Shown one piece after another: positions 1 through 8,063 of a stretch of DNA of 64,000 nucleotides. The DNA is from Chryseobacterium sp. Tr-659 (GTDB lineage Bacteria; Bacteroidota; Bacteroidia; Flavobacteriales; Weeksellaceae): contig NZ_VWWP01000002.1 in the NCBI RefSeq assembly GCF_011752975.1, forward strand, positions 620,001 through 684,000, read 5' to 3'. The translations under genes were made by a program, and so were the position numbers. Numbering within the stretch: the stretch's first letter is position 1; every line of letters begins with the position of its first letter. The notes beneath the pieces were generated by a model, which saw only the letters and a program-made list of their open reading frames with translations, was not told the origin of the DNA and searched no databases.

Positions 1-2648
1 TAAATTACTTTAAAGAAAGTGAAAATCGTTATCTTATTCTTACTTCAAGAGAGTACATCATTAAAGATGTTTTGGCCCATTCTGAGTATCAAACACAGCA
101 AATCTTAAAAACGGAGAGATATATTGTTAACTTAGACGATTATCATGATGAAGACAAAGTCCGTATTTTTCTCAACCACCTTTTATATTATGACTTTGAA
201 AAGTCATTTTTTAATCATTTAAAATATAGTGATATTCTTGAAGAGATTATCAAACATCCTAATTATTCACCTAGACATATTGAGGAATTTATTGAACGAT
301 TCTTAAATTTTGAAGATCAAGGTCGATTTAATTTTTATTATTCATTTCAGGAATATCTTAACAGTCCTATTGAATACTGGAATAAAAACTTTAATGATTT
401 AAGTGGAACATCTAAACTTATTCTTCTGTTATTGCTTATATCAAATGATTCGATTGATTTACGAAATTTAGAAAAGTCTTTTAATGTTGTACAAAGCTTT
501 GTGCGTGAAAGCCTAAATGAGGATATAAAGCCTTTAATGTTCAATAAAGAGTTACAAATATTAGAAGATTTTTATATTATTTCAGAAAAGCAATATGATT
601 CTGACCAAATATTTATTCGCTTTCAGAATCCAGGAATAAAAGACTTTTTAATAGAATACCTTAGAAAAGACGGTAAACTATGGATAGAGCCATTAATAAA
701 AAAGGCAATGTTTTTTCATCAACTCGATTCTATCTTTGAGACCCAAACCCAAGAAGATGACAAACAAAATATTACATCTGGAAATCCTCTATATGGAAAA
801 AAAATTAATCTTTCTGAAGAGTTAAAAAAAGTACTAAAAGCTAAAATACTTAAGGAGTTTAAAGAATTAAATTTTAGTTTTTATGATGATAACTTATCTG
901 AGCGCAGCCTTCCCTCAAAGCATAATGTCGATGAAGCTAAATATCGGAAATTGTTTTTTCTTAATAATCTGTTCAATATTTCAAAAGAAGAGAATCTGGA
1001 TGTACGAAATTTTATAATTGAAGAAGTTAAAGAAGATATAAATTCATATTCATCAATTAGTTGGAAAATAATGACGGAGCGTTCAATAGGTGAATTTTCA
1101 GATATAATAAAACTATTAATTCCTTATATAGAGATAGATGCCAGCTATATAATTTATTGTTATTGGGATAATTGTACATTTATTTATGAATACTATCATC
1201 TATTTAAATTAAAAAAAATATTTCCAATAGAGTTTGATGCTTTTCTTAAAAAAAATGTTACTGAAATAAAAGAAGATATAAAATATCAAATAATAGATGA
1301 AATAGAATATTATAGAGATAACAATATGGAATCTAAGCTTGATACACTTTTAGATTATTACATAGAAGAAATTTGTACAAAATATAAAATCAGGCTTACT
1401 TCTAAATTTATTAAAAAAATTGAGGATGCTGCAAAACGTGAGATATTTTTACTTTCAAAACCTTTAAATAATAAGGAAATAAAGACTTTGAAAAAACTCA
1501 AATTTCAACCTAGATATAAGTTTAAGCCTAAAAAATTTGATAATGTTGTAAATGAATATATACTTGATAATTCGGATGAAGATTTTGAGCCAATTAAATA
1601 TCTTAAAACTATCAAGAATAACAAAAAATTAATTAACATACTAAACTTAAATGACGATGAATCTATATCAGCTCCTTTTAAACATAACAAAGATATATTT
1701 TCTTTTTTTATTCATTGGTTAGAGCATGAAGCTATTTCTTTATCTTCTTTTGATAACTATACTCTTCTAGATTCCTTTTTTATTTTTTATTGCAAAAGTA
1801 AAAATATTGATTCTATCCTTTTTAAAAACGTTTTCTATGAACTGACAAAAAATAGTTTTGACCATGACTTCTCAATTCCAAAAATTCGGATTGAAAAACT
1901 TTTTATTCAATATAATATTCCACATCATCATGTAGAAATATTATCACCAATTATCATTGCTAATAAAAGATGGTATGAATTTTCTGGTTCTGATTTTAAA
2001 GTTTATTTTATTAGCGAGCATTTAAATCATATTGAATCTAATGAAGAATTTAAGGAAAAGGTAATTGAGCACACTTTTGAAATATATGACTCAAAGTTAT
2101 TACGTTATTTAAATTATAAAAATATAAATCGTTTAAATAAAATTGTCATTGTTCCAGAACTTGAAAGATTCTTATCTAATATTGACATTACATCATCAAG
2201 AACAATTTTCTCATCATTCTTAAATTTTTTCAAGTTGGAATTTGAAATAGAATGGAACAAACAAGAAAGGAGATTTGGAAAAAGTTTATTATCGGATGAT
2301 GAATGGCTTATTGAAGTAATTATTCAATATTTAGGAATTGACTTTTCTACAATTAGTTTAGATGTATATTTTTTAAAAGATTGTTACTCACAAGAAAATA
2401 TTAAATTTTTTAATATTAATATAAAAGCGCACTCTAAGCTTTATAAATATATTATAAATAAAATTCCTAAGAGAAATGGTTTTACACTGTTGACCAAAGA
2501 AAGTACTATTTATTTTGATATTAATCTATATGAACTTGTTAAGGATGATGAATTCTATTTAATTCTTCAGGAAGTAGGAATGGAAAATTATGTTTTAAAC
2601 CTTTATGAAAGAATTAAGCAGGCTATGAATAATTTGGTAATTTCTTAA
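1..2648 (+). CDS. nSTAND3-type NTPase, C-terminal part (5' end outside window)
   Basis: The frame is open from base 3, so the gene starts before the window; a TTG at 72 is only an internal codon. About 881 residues are visible. The first residues contain ILTSREYI, the sensor-1 like motif of STAND ATPases, and near visible residues 84-95 there is KHPNYSPRHIEEF, which closely resembles the H-P-N-[YF]-x-P-R-x-I-E signature that follows the NTPase core in the nSTAND3 family. The remaining 750 or so residues are charged and helical with no domain I recognise, consistent with a sensor region. Walker A and B and any N-terminal effector (often a nuclease in this family) lie upstream. Base composition is clearly more AT-rich than in the following genes, which suggests transfer. 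STAND proteins of this sort are known or predicted antiphage sensors; the role here is inferred. Confidence 0.75.
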   Translation, partial: NYFKESENRYLILTSREYIIKDVLAHSEYQTQQILKTERYIVNLDDYHDEDKVRIFLNHLLYYDFEKSFFNHLKYSDILEEIIKHPNYSPRHIEEFIERFLNFEDQGRFNFYYSFQEYLNSPIEYWNKNFNDLSGTSKLILLLLLISNDSIDLRNLEKSFNVVQSFVRESLNEDIKPLMFNKELQILEDFYIISEKQYDSDQIFIRFQNPGIKDFLIEYLRKDGKLWIEPLIKKAMFFHQLDSIFETQTQEDDKQNITSGNPLYGKKINLSEELKKVLKAKILKEFKELNFSFYDDNLSERSLPSKHNVDEAKYRKLFFLNNLFNISKEENLDVRNFIIEEVKEDINSYSSISWKIMTERSIGEFSDIIKLLIPYIEIDASYIIYCYWDNCTFIYEYYHLFKLKKIFPIEFDAFLKKNVTEIKEDIKYQIIDEIEYYRDNNMESKLDTLLDYYIEEICTKYKIRLTSKFIKKIEDAAKREIFLLSKPLNNKEIKTLKKLKFQPRYKFKPKKFDNVVNEYILDNSDEDFEPIKYLKTIKNNKKLINILNLNDDESISAPFKHNKDIFSFFIHWLEHEAISLSSFDNYTLLDSFFIFYCKSKNIDSILFKNVFYELTKNSFDHDFSIPKIRIEKLFIQYNIPHHHVEILSPIIIANKRWYEFSGSDFKVYFISEHLNHIESNEEFKEKVIEHTFEIYDSKLLRYLNYKNINRLNKIVIVPELERFLSNIDITSSRTIFSSFLNFFKLEFEIEWNKQERRFGKSLLSDDEWLIEVIIQYLGIDFSTISLDVYFLKDCYSQENIKFFNINIKAHSKLYKYIINKIPKRNGFTLLTKESTIYFDINLYELVKDDEFYLILQEVGMENYVLNLYERIKQAMNNLVIS

Positions 2649-2672
2649 AATCAAAAAATTTCTCTCAAAAAA

Positions 2673-2704
2673 TTTGCGTAGCTAAATAACTACACATATA
2701 TTTG
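2673..2704 (+). promoter_or_regulatory. Promoter of the ArsR gene
   Basis: TTTG at 2673-2676, 20 bases, then TATATTTG at 2697-2704: an exact match to the Bacteroidetes -33/-7 pattern. The predicted start of transcription is near 2711, about 12 bases before the ATG. Confidence 0.65.
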
Positions 2705-2719
2705 TAGTCAAATAACTAC
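2678..2719 (+). promoter_or_regulatory. Two-copy operator of the ArsR gene
   Basis: Two 16-base copies, GTAGCTAAATAACTAC at 2678-2693 and GTAGTCAAATAACTAC at 2704-2719, differ at only two positions and each has GTAG/CTAC dyad ends. One sits between the -33 and -7 elements and the other starts at the last base of the -7 element, so binding would block RNA polymerase. Autorepression by the adjacent ArsR protein is the simplest reading. Confidence 0.55.
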
Positions 2720-2722
2720 ACA

Positions 2723-3052
2723 ATGAATTTAAGAAGAGATGTTTTTCAGGCAATAGCAGATCCTACCAGAAGATCTATATTAATGTTGGTGGCAGCACAG
2801 TCGATGACAGCGGGAGCCATTGCTTCTAATTTTGATACGGCGAGGCCTACTGTTTCAAAACATCTCCAGATCCTTACAGAATGTGAACTTCTGAAATCTG
2901 AACAAAATGGCCGCGAAATAATCTATCACCTCAATCCCAATAAAATGAAAGAAATAGCCGATTTTATAGAACCTTTCCGTAAAATGTGGGACGAGAAATT
3001 CAACAAACTGGAAGATGTGATGAAAGCGTATCAGAATTTGAAAAATAAATAG
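2723..3052 (+). CDS. ArsR-family HTH transcriptional regulator
   Basis: A 109-residue protein, the normal length for a single-domain ArsR/SmtB winged helix. It opens with [17 protein letters not shown], and the recognition helix lies around [13 protein letters not shown] (residues 40-53), followed by the wing. No cysteine pair typical of ArsR metal sites is seen, so it belongs to the non-metal group that is commonly followed by an SRPBCC/AHSA1 gene. That is the arrangement here. It probably represses its own promoter through the two repeats just upstream. Its inducer is unknown. Confidence 0.9.
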   Translation: MNLRRDVFQAIADPTRRSILMLVAAQSMTAGAIASNFDTARPTVSKHLQILTECELLKSEQNGREIIYHLNPNKMKEIADFIEPFRKMWDEKFNKLEDVMKAYQNLKNK

Positions 3053-3095
3053 ATAAAGATGAGAGGCAATAATGTAAAAGTGTAGTTTGTCGATG

Positions 3096-3190
3096 TCAAT
3101 AGTCAATTTTGCTTAGTAAGTGAATCGTCAATTATCAGTGAAAGAACGGCAACCTTAAACATTGAACCTTGAATCATAAACACTCTCCCA
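3096..3190. repeat. Intergenic repeat, copy 1
   Basis: This segment is homologous to 3681-3800: both carry TCAATAGT-AATTTTG, AATCGTCAATTATCAGT, ACGRCAACCTT and then degenerate tandem units of CCTTGAAC/CCTTAAAC type ending in CTCTC. It lies between the ArsR and SRPBCC genes. Confidence 0.6.
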
Positions 3191-3215
3191 CTCTAACACC
3201 CTCAAACCTAAAATC

Positions 3216-3674
3216 ATGGAATTAAAAACAAAAATTCACGCAGAAGATGGAAAACAGGAAATCTTCATCATCAGAGAATTTGACCTTCCGGTAGAACTGC
3301 TCTTTAAAGCGTATACAGAAGCTGAACTTTTCGAACAATGGATGGGGACAAAGGTCACCAAATTTGAAAATAAGCAACACGGAAGTTATCGTTTCGAAAC
3401 CTCTAATCCCCAAGGGGATGTAGTTTTCAGTGCTAATGGAACCATTCACGAAATTATTCATAACGAGAAAATTATACGAACCTTTCAGATGGAAAACACA
3501 CCCTTTCCTGTTCAGATTGAGTTCTTAGAATTTGGAAAACTGACAGATACTACCAGTAAAATTACCATTCAAACGATTTATAAATCCGTAGACTTCAGAG
3601 ATCAGCATCTGAAAATGCCTTTTGCACAAGGAATTAATATGGCTCATAATCGTCTGCAGGAAATGTTTAAGTAA
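3216..3674 (+). CDS. SRPBCC (AHSA1-like) domain protein
   Basis: A 152-residue protein of the START/Bet v1-like SRPBCC superfamily. The opening IIREFDLPVELLFKAYTE and the following LFEQWMG are typical of the AHSA1 group (VFRALTDPELLAQWWG in relatives), and the C-terminal amphipathic helix FAQGINMAHNRLQEMF is also typical. These proteins bind hydrophobic ligands in a helix-grip cavity; the ligand is not known. The gene sits behind the ArsR regulator, with a 160-base repeat-containing spacer between them, and is probably part of the same regulon. Confidence 0.85.
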   Translation: MELKTKIHAEDGKQEIFIIREFDLPVELLFKAYTEAELFEQWMGTKVTKFENKQHGSYRFETSNPQGDVVFSANGTIHEIIHNEKIIRTFQMENTPFPVQIEFLEFGKLTDTTSKITIQTIYKSVDFRDQHLKMPFAQGINMAHNRLQEMFK

Positions 3675-3680
3675 GGCCAG

Positions 3681-3800
3681 TTCAATAGTTAATTTTGTTT
3701 CACAAAATAAATCGTCAATTCAATTATCAGTAAAAAGACGACAACCTTGAACTTTAATCTTTAAACATCAAACCTTGAACCTTAAACGCTCTCAACCCAC
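3681..3800. repeat. Intergenic repeat, copy 2
   Basis: Longer copy of the element at 3096-3190, with extra degenerate tandem units (ACCTTGAACTTTAATC, TTTAAACATC, AAACCTTGAACC, TTAAACGCTC). It fills the SRPBCC-YdeI spacer. Confidence 0.6.
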
Positions 3801-3814
3801 AAAACCCCAAACAC

Positions 3815-4393
3815 ATGAATCCAAAAGTTGATTTTTTCTTTGATAAAGCCCGGCAATGGCACAAAGAATTTGAAAAATTAAGAACTATCGCCCTTAGTAC
3901 AGAGCTTCAGGAAGACTTGAAATGGGGATGCCCTTGTTATACTTATGAAGGGAAAAATATTTTCCTGATTCACGGCTTTAAAGAATATTGTGCTTTACTC
4001 TTCTTTAAAGGAGCATTAATGAAAGATCCGGATCATATTTTAATACAGCAGTCTGAAAATGTACAGGCCGCAAGACAAATCCGTTTTACAGATGTAGAAC
4101 AGATCAATGATTTGGAAAAAGTTCTCCGCTCTTATATGTTTGAAGCGGTTGAAATTGAAGAATCCGGAGCAAAAGTAAAAATGAAGAAAACCAAAGAATT
4201 CGAAATGCCTGAAGAATTTCAAAATAAACTGGATCAGGATCCCAAATTGAAAGAAGCATTTGAAGCTTTAACTCCGGGAAGACAGAGAGCCTACCTACTC
4301 TACTTTTCGTCAGCTAAACAATCCAAGACCAGGGAATCTCGTATTGAAAAGCAGATTCCACAAATTATGGAAGGAAAAGGATTAAATGATTAA
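3815..4393 (+). CDS. YdeI/OmpD-associated, DUF1801-type protein
   Basis: A 192-residue cytosolic protein. The N-terminal half (residues 1-115, with LKWGCPCYTYEGKNIFLI and ALLFFKGALMKDP) matches the DUF1801 fold, and the C-terminal part (LTPGRQRAYLLYFSSAKQSKTRESRIEK) matches the YdeI/OmdA C-terminal domain. The family is linked to stress tolerance and peptide resistance in some bacteria, but no reaction is established. It follows the SRPBCC gene and its stop overlaps the earliest possible start of the next gene, supporting a shared transcript. Confidence 0.8.
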   Translation: MNPKVDFFFDKARQWHKEFEKLRTIALSTELQEDLKWGCPCYTYEGKNIFLIHGFKEYCALLFFKGALMKDPDHILIQQSENVQAARQIRFTDVEQINDLEKVLRSYMFEAVEIEESGAKVKMKKTKEFEMPEEFQNKLDQDPKLKEAFEALTPGRQRAYLLYFSSAKQSKTRESRIEKQIPQIMEGKGLND

Positions 4394-4409
4394 CCTCAAA
4401 AAACAGATC

Positions 4410-4808
4410 ATGAACACACAACATCAATCACAAAAAAGAACAAAGATTATTTATTGGATCTTCACCCTATGGATGTCATTGGGAATGGTTTCTACAGCCA
4501 TTGTGCAGCTTATGCGAAATAAAGATGAGCTTGCCAACTTTACCAATCTCGGTTATCCGGCTTACCTGATGACCATTATTGGAGTATGGAAACTTCTGGG
4601 TGTCATTGCTATACTGATCCCGAAACATTTATTATTAAAAGAATGGGCTTATGCAGGATTTTTCTTTGTCATGTCAGGAGCTGTGATCTCACACCTTATT
4701 GTAGAAGATACTATGGCAAGGACTTTTCCAGCAGTCTTATTGTTTGTTTTAGTCATTATTTCTTGGTATTTTAGACCTGCAGACAGAAAGATTATGATTA
4801 TTGATTGA
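4410..4808 (+). CDS. DoxX-like membrane protein
   Basis: A four-helix membrane protein of about 132 residues. Helices are visible at IIYWIFTLWMSLGMV, YLMTIIGVWKLLGVIAIL, WAYAGFFFVMSGAVISHL and FPAVLLFVLVIISWYF, and the GVWKLLG stretch is typical of DoxX-like proteins. An ATG at 4386 overlaps the preceding stop, but the ATG at 4410 gives the more usual family start and is preferred. The gene is the distal member of the ArsR-SRPBCC-YdeI group. DoxX-like genes often travel with ArsR/SRPBCC cassettes; the transported or reduced substrate is unknown. Confidence 0.8.
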   Translation: MNTQHQSQKRTKIIYWIFTLWMSLGMVSTAIVQLMRNKDELANFTNLGYPAYLMTIIGVWKLLGVIAILIPKHLLLKEWAYAGFFFVMSGAVISHLIVEDTMARTFPAVLLFVLVIISWYFRPADRKIMIID

Positions 4809-4814
4809 TAAAAA

Positions 4815-4900
4815 GCCGGAAATTTTATCGCAGATAAAATCTTTGTGCCTTGAGAGTATTTACACTATGAAAGGTTTTGCGCCTTTGCGATTATCCAACA
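4815..4900. repeat. Candidate dispersed intergenic repeat
   Basis: Contains TCGCAGATAAAATCTTTGTG and, after a short spacer, TTTTGCGCCTTTGCGA. I recall this as a common intergenic motif in flavobacterial genomes. Only one copy is in the window, so the repeat status rests on general knowledge. Confidence 0.35.
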
Positions 4901-4942
4901 ATACAAACCCACAATTTAATCATAGTAAAAACAAAATTTGAT

Positions 4943-5497
4943 ATGAAAAAGAAACTGACCCAGGAACAAATCAATGAACTTTTAAAAATACTAAAAGCCC
5001 GTTTTGAAAGAAATATGCCACGCCATAAAGATGTGAAATGGGAAAAAATTCAGGCAAAACTTGAAGCAGCACCAGAAAAACTATGGTCTTTACATCAAAT
5101 GGAAACCACCGAAGGCGAACCCGATGTAGTAGACTATAATAAAAAGACAGACGAATATATCTTTTTCGACTGCTCCCCGGAAAGTCCAAAGCGCAGAAGT
5201 TTATGCTATGATTATCAGGCCTGGAATGCAAGGAAGGCTAACAAACCGGAAAGCAATACTATTGATACAGCCTCTGAAATGGGCATCGAACTTCTCACAG
5301 AAGAACAATATCGCAAGCTTCAGGAGGTTGGAAAGTTTGACCAAAAGACATCAAGCTGGATTCAGACGCCTTCCAAAATCAGAGAACTTGGAGGAGCACT
5401 CTTTTGTGACAGACGCTACAATACTGTATTCACGTATCACAACGGTGCAGATTCTTATTATGCAGCAAGAGGATTTAGAGGAAGTTTGAAAGTGTAA
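4943..5497 (+). CDS. DUF4256 family protein
   Basis: 184 residues from the ATG at 4943. The frame is open further upstream to 4877, but the MKKKLTQEQINELL start fits the family. Family hallmarks run through the whole length: LKARFERNMPRHK, GEPDVV, YIFFDCSPESPKRRSLCYD, MGIELLTEEQYRKLQ, GGALFCDRRY and YYAARGFRGSL at the C-terminus. No reaction is established for DUF4256. No signal peptide or membrane segment is present, so it is cytosolic. It points the same way as the ArsR-led genes but has a 134-base gap with repeat-like sequence in front and may have its own promoter. Confidence 0.85.
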   Translation: MKKKLTQEQINELLKILKARFERNMPRHKDVKWEKIQAKLEAAPEKLWSLHQMETTEGEPDVVDYNKKTDEYIFFDCSPESPKRRSLCYDYQAWNARKANKPESNTIDTASEMGIELLTEEQYRKLQEVGKFDQKTSSWIQTPSKIRELGGALFCDRRYNTVFTYHNGADSYYAARGFRGSLKV

Positions 5498-5532
5498 TCC
5501 GAAAAATGAACTAAGATCTTTCTCAAAATACA

Positions 5533-6492
5533 TTAGGAATCTCTCAACCAGGGAGATTCCACACTCCAAAAGATAATTTGTACGCCTAGATAGTTTTCAG
5601 CATATTCTACAAACTCTTCTTTGGTAAAAGGTTTTTTCGTTTTCGGGTTTGTATAAGTAAGTGTTGGCTCCTGAACTGCCATGGCCACAAGAGAAAGCTG
5701 TCCTTTGTACCGATTAAAAAAAGGATAGGAATTTTTCATTTGTCCTTTTTTATTCGGTACAATATCCGGTCCTCCCAATCCTACATTATTTTTATAAGCA
5801 AAATCAAACAGCCTTGACATGTATTGATGATCATTATCCCACTCACATGGAAAAAAATTGACATACTGCAATACATTGGATTCATGAAAAGCATTTCTCG
5901 TAAACTTCAGGTTTTCCAGTTCAGCCTGAAAATAACGCTCACAGTTAAAACCTGTTTTGTCTTTTTTCATATCTATATCAATGGAAGTCTCTGGAAGATT
6001 AATCCCTTGAATCTTTCCATCAAACTTCTTTGCCAGCTCTCCTATAAGCTTTTGAAACCGCTCCCGAACAGCAGAGTTCCATTGCTGGGTAACCCATCCG
6101 CTTCCTACGGGTTTGTTCTCCCCGGGATTGTCATATTGAGGAACCAACCCTCCCGTATATTCTTTATCATTCAACACATAATCAGGAATATATCTTGCCT
6201 GTGTCTCAAAAAACCTATCCTGAAGTTGAATAAATAATTTTTTATGCAGTGAATTCAAATAACCCAGATCTTTCTCAATAACAGAAAAATCATACACATC
6301 TTTTGACGTTTCCAAAGCTCTCCAATTATAGACAATCTGTACCCCTCCAATATCTTTACGCGTGATCATCTTTTCTATTGTTTTAAGATCCCCTGAAGAT
6401 GTATAAATATAATTCTGAATGGCCTGCGCTTTTAGACAGTACAGCCCAAGCATAAATAACCCCAATCCTAGTACTTTTGTCATATTTTTCAT
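5533..6492 (-). CDS. Secreted TIM-barrel protein, glycoside-hydrolase-like
   Basis: About 319 residues from the ATG at 6492 (an ATG at 6519 is also in frame, and one at 6483). The start KNMTKVLGLGLFMLGLYCLKAQA is a signal peptide with cleavage after AQA. The next segment, GGVQIVYNWRALETSKDVYD followed by a lysine-rich strand FIQLQDRFF, resembles the first beta-alpha units of GH-A clan TIM barrels. Candidate catalytic glutamates are in GINLPETSID (end of strand 4) and IIFWSVESPW (end of strand 7 or 8). The family is not identified and the substrate is unknown; it stands alone between convergent and divergent neighbours. Confidence 0.55.
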   Translation of the reverse strand: MKNMTKVLGLGLFMLGLYCLKAQAIQNYIYTSSGDLKTIEKMITRKDIGGVQIVYNWRALETSKDVYDFSVIEKDLGYLNSLHKKLFIQLQDRFFETQARYIPDYVLNDKEYTGGLVPQYDNPGENKPVGSGWVTQQWNSAVRERFQKLIGELAKKFDGKIQGINLPETSIDIDMKKDKTGFNCERYFQAELENLKFTRNAFHESNVLQYVNFFPCEWDNDHQYMSRLFDFAYKNNVGLGGPDIVPNKKGQMKNSYPFFNRYKGQLSLVAMAVQEPTLTYTNPKTKKPFTKEEFVEYAENYLGVQIIFWSVESPWLRDS

Positions 6493-6648
6493 TAGAATAA
6501 ATTTTACATGGTCAATCATTTTCCGTGCCTAAAACCATTGATCTTGTTTAAAAGCATTAAAATTGTTCTTATTTATCAACATTTTCTTTACTATATGGAT
6601 AGTATTGCTATTTTTGGGATTCAAAATTTAATTGTAACCATTTTGGGT

Positions 6649-7368
6649 ATGAAAAAAATATTCGTTTTTATATCTACACTCCTCTCTACAGTGTTCTATA
6701 CACAAAAATGTACTGACTTAAAGCAAAATATAGATTCTTATGGAAACTTCAATATTTCTTTTACGGAAAAATTGTTTGATAATTTCTCTGAAAAAATAGC
6801 TGAAGTAATCAATATAGAAGAAAGTAATCAGGATAATCTTAAGTTATTTCAAAATAAATTTCCGGAAGTATATGATGGCAAGTGCTTAAAAATAACGACA
6901 AAAAAGTATAACGAATATTTTTTTTGTGACGAAAATCAAAGAGATCAAATTCCCGAAGACCGGTATACCACTTTAGGAAAATTTAAACTCAGTTCTGTTG
7001 TAGATAACTTCTATTTTTTTAAGTACTCCGGGTTTGAAATAAGCGGTTACCTAATGTATAATGAAAAGGACAGTTTATTTTATTCTTTTGAAAGTAAGCC
7101 TATCATTTCACAAGACAAGAAATTTCTTTATTCATATAGTACCAATTTTTATGGATTTGACTTAAACGTCTTAACTTTAGATCATTACAGTAAATTATTC
7201 TATCATTTACAGGGAGATTTTGACATAAAAGATATCAGATTGACACAATATAAAGACACTGACCACTATTCTATCATAATGGATCTCACACAAAAATTGA
7301 TAACCAGAGATCAAGATTACAAGGTTATAGGTGTTGAGTATTGTAACAGAAAAATAAAGATCAATTAA
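6649..7368 (+). CDS. Secreted protein of unknown function
   Basis: 239 residues from the ATG at 6649; the frame extends upstream to 6508, overlapping the divergent gene, but MKKIFVFISTLLSTVFYTQKC is a clear signal peptide and marks the real start. The mature part is rich in Phe, Tyr, Asp and Lys, with no motif I recognise. It has five cysteines spread along the chain. It lies divergent from the TIM-barrel protein and upstream of a lipoprotein gene. No function can be proposed. Confidence 0.6.
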   Translation: MKKIFVFISTLLSTVFYTQKCTDLKQNIDSYGNFNISFTEKLFDNFSEKIAEVINIEESNQDNLKLFQNKFPEVYDGKCLKITTKKYNEYFFCDENQRDQIPEDRYTTLGKFKLSSVVDNFYFFKYSGFEISGYLMYNEKDSLFYSFESKPIISQDKKFLYSYSTNFYGFDLNVLTLDHYSKLFYHLQGDFDIKDIRLTQYKDTDHYSIIMDLTQKLITRDQDYKVIGVEYCNRKIKIN

Positions 7369-7520
7369 ATAATATTTCAATTACTATTTTTCCTTAAAAT
7401 CTCACTTTTGAAATATTAATTTTTCATCATAAAATGAATATCTCCTTATATCCTATTTTTAATATACAAATACTATTATTATTTTAGCAGAATCGAAATT
7501 TGATTTTAACAATTAAGGAT

Positions 7521-8021
7521 ATGAAAAAATTAATCTTACTGAGCACTGTATCAGCTTTTTTAATTAATTGTAATAAAAAAACTGAAACTCCCGCTCCGAA
7601 AGTTGCAGCTGACACTATTGCTATTGCTGAACCTGTAGTAGATACCCTCGGGCCAAAATCTTTCTGCTATATCGGTACAACAGGAAAAGACAGTGTTTTT
7701 GCCTCTATTGATGATAATTTAGGAACAATCACCGGAAAATTATCTTACAAAAACAATGAAAAAGACAGCTCAAAAGGTGATGTGGCCGGTTATAAATCCG
7801 GAGATACGCTGAAACTTACCTATGAATTCACTTCTGAAGGTAAAAAAAGCAAAAGAGATATTTACTTCCTTCAAAAAGATAATATGCTGACAGAAGGAAT
7901 CGGAGATCATAAAGAAGAAGACGGACAGTCTAAGTATGCGAACGATAAAAAGATCAGCTATAAAGACGGGCAAAAGCTCAATACAGCAGATTGTAAAGTG
8001 GTCAGCAAAGCTTTAAAATAA
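7521..8021 (+). CDS. Small lipoprotein of unknown function
   Basis: 166 residues from the ATG at 7521 (an ATT/ATG-less extension runs up to 7500). The signal ends in the lipobox LINC with Cys17, so it should be anchored to the inner or outer membrane. The mature part begins with a low-complexity linker of Thr, Pro, Ala and Val, then a beta-rich domain with SFCYIGTTGKDSVFASID and LGTITGKLSYKNNEKDSSKG. It ends with ADCKVVSK. Similar small lipoproteins are common in Flavobacteriia without known role. A strong terminator follows directly. Confidence 0.7.
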   Translation: MKKLILLSTVSAFLINCNKKTETPAPKVAADTIAIAEPVVDTLGPKSFCYIGTTGKDSVFASIDDNLGTITGKLSYKNNEKDSSKGDVAGYKSGDTLKLTYEFTSEGKKSKRDIYFLQKDNMLTEGIGDHKEEDGQSKYANDKKISYKDGQKLNTADCKVVSKALK

Positions 8022-8033
8022 TTAACTCTATAT

Positions 8034-8063
8034 AAAAAACAGCCTGTTCAAGGCTGTTTTTTT
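8034..8063. terminator. Bidirectional terminator
   Basis: Stem AACAGCC/GGCTGTT with loop TGTTCAA, flanked by A and T runs on the two sides. It lies between the convergent lipoprotein and threonine aldolase genes and can serve both. Confidence 0.85.

Noticed and set aside
72..74. TTG as start of the first gene
   Set aside because: The same frame is open back to base 3 and contains the conserved ILTSREYI motif, so the gene begins outside the window.
5824..6237. 137-residue frame on the plus strand
   Set aside because: Antisense to the TIM-barrel gene, no family resemblance and no promoter.
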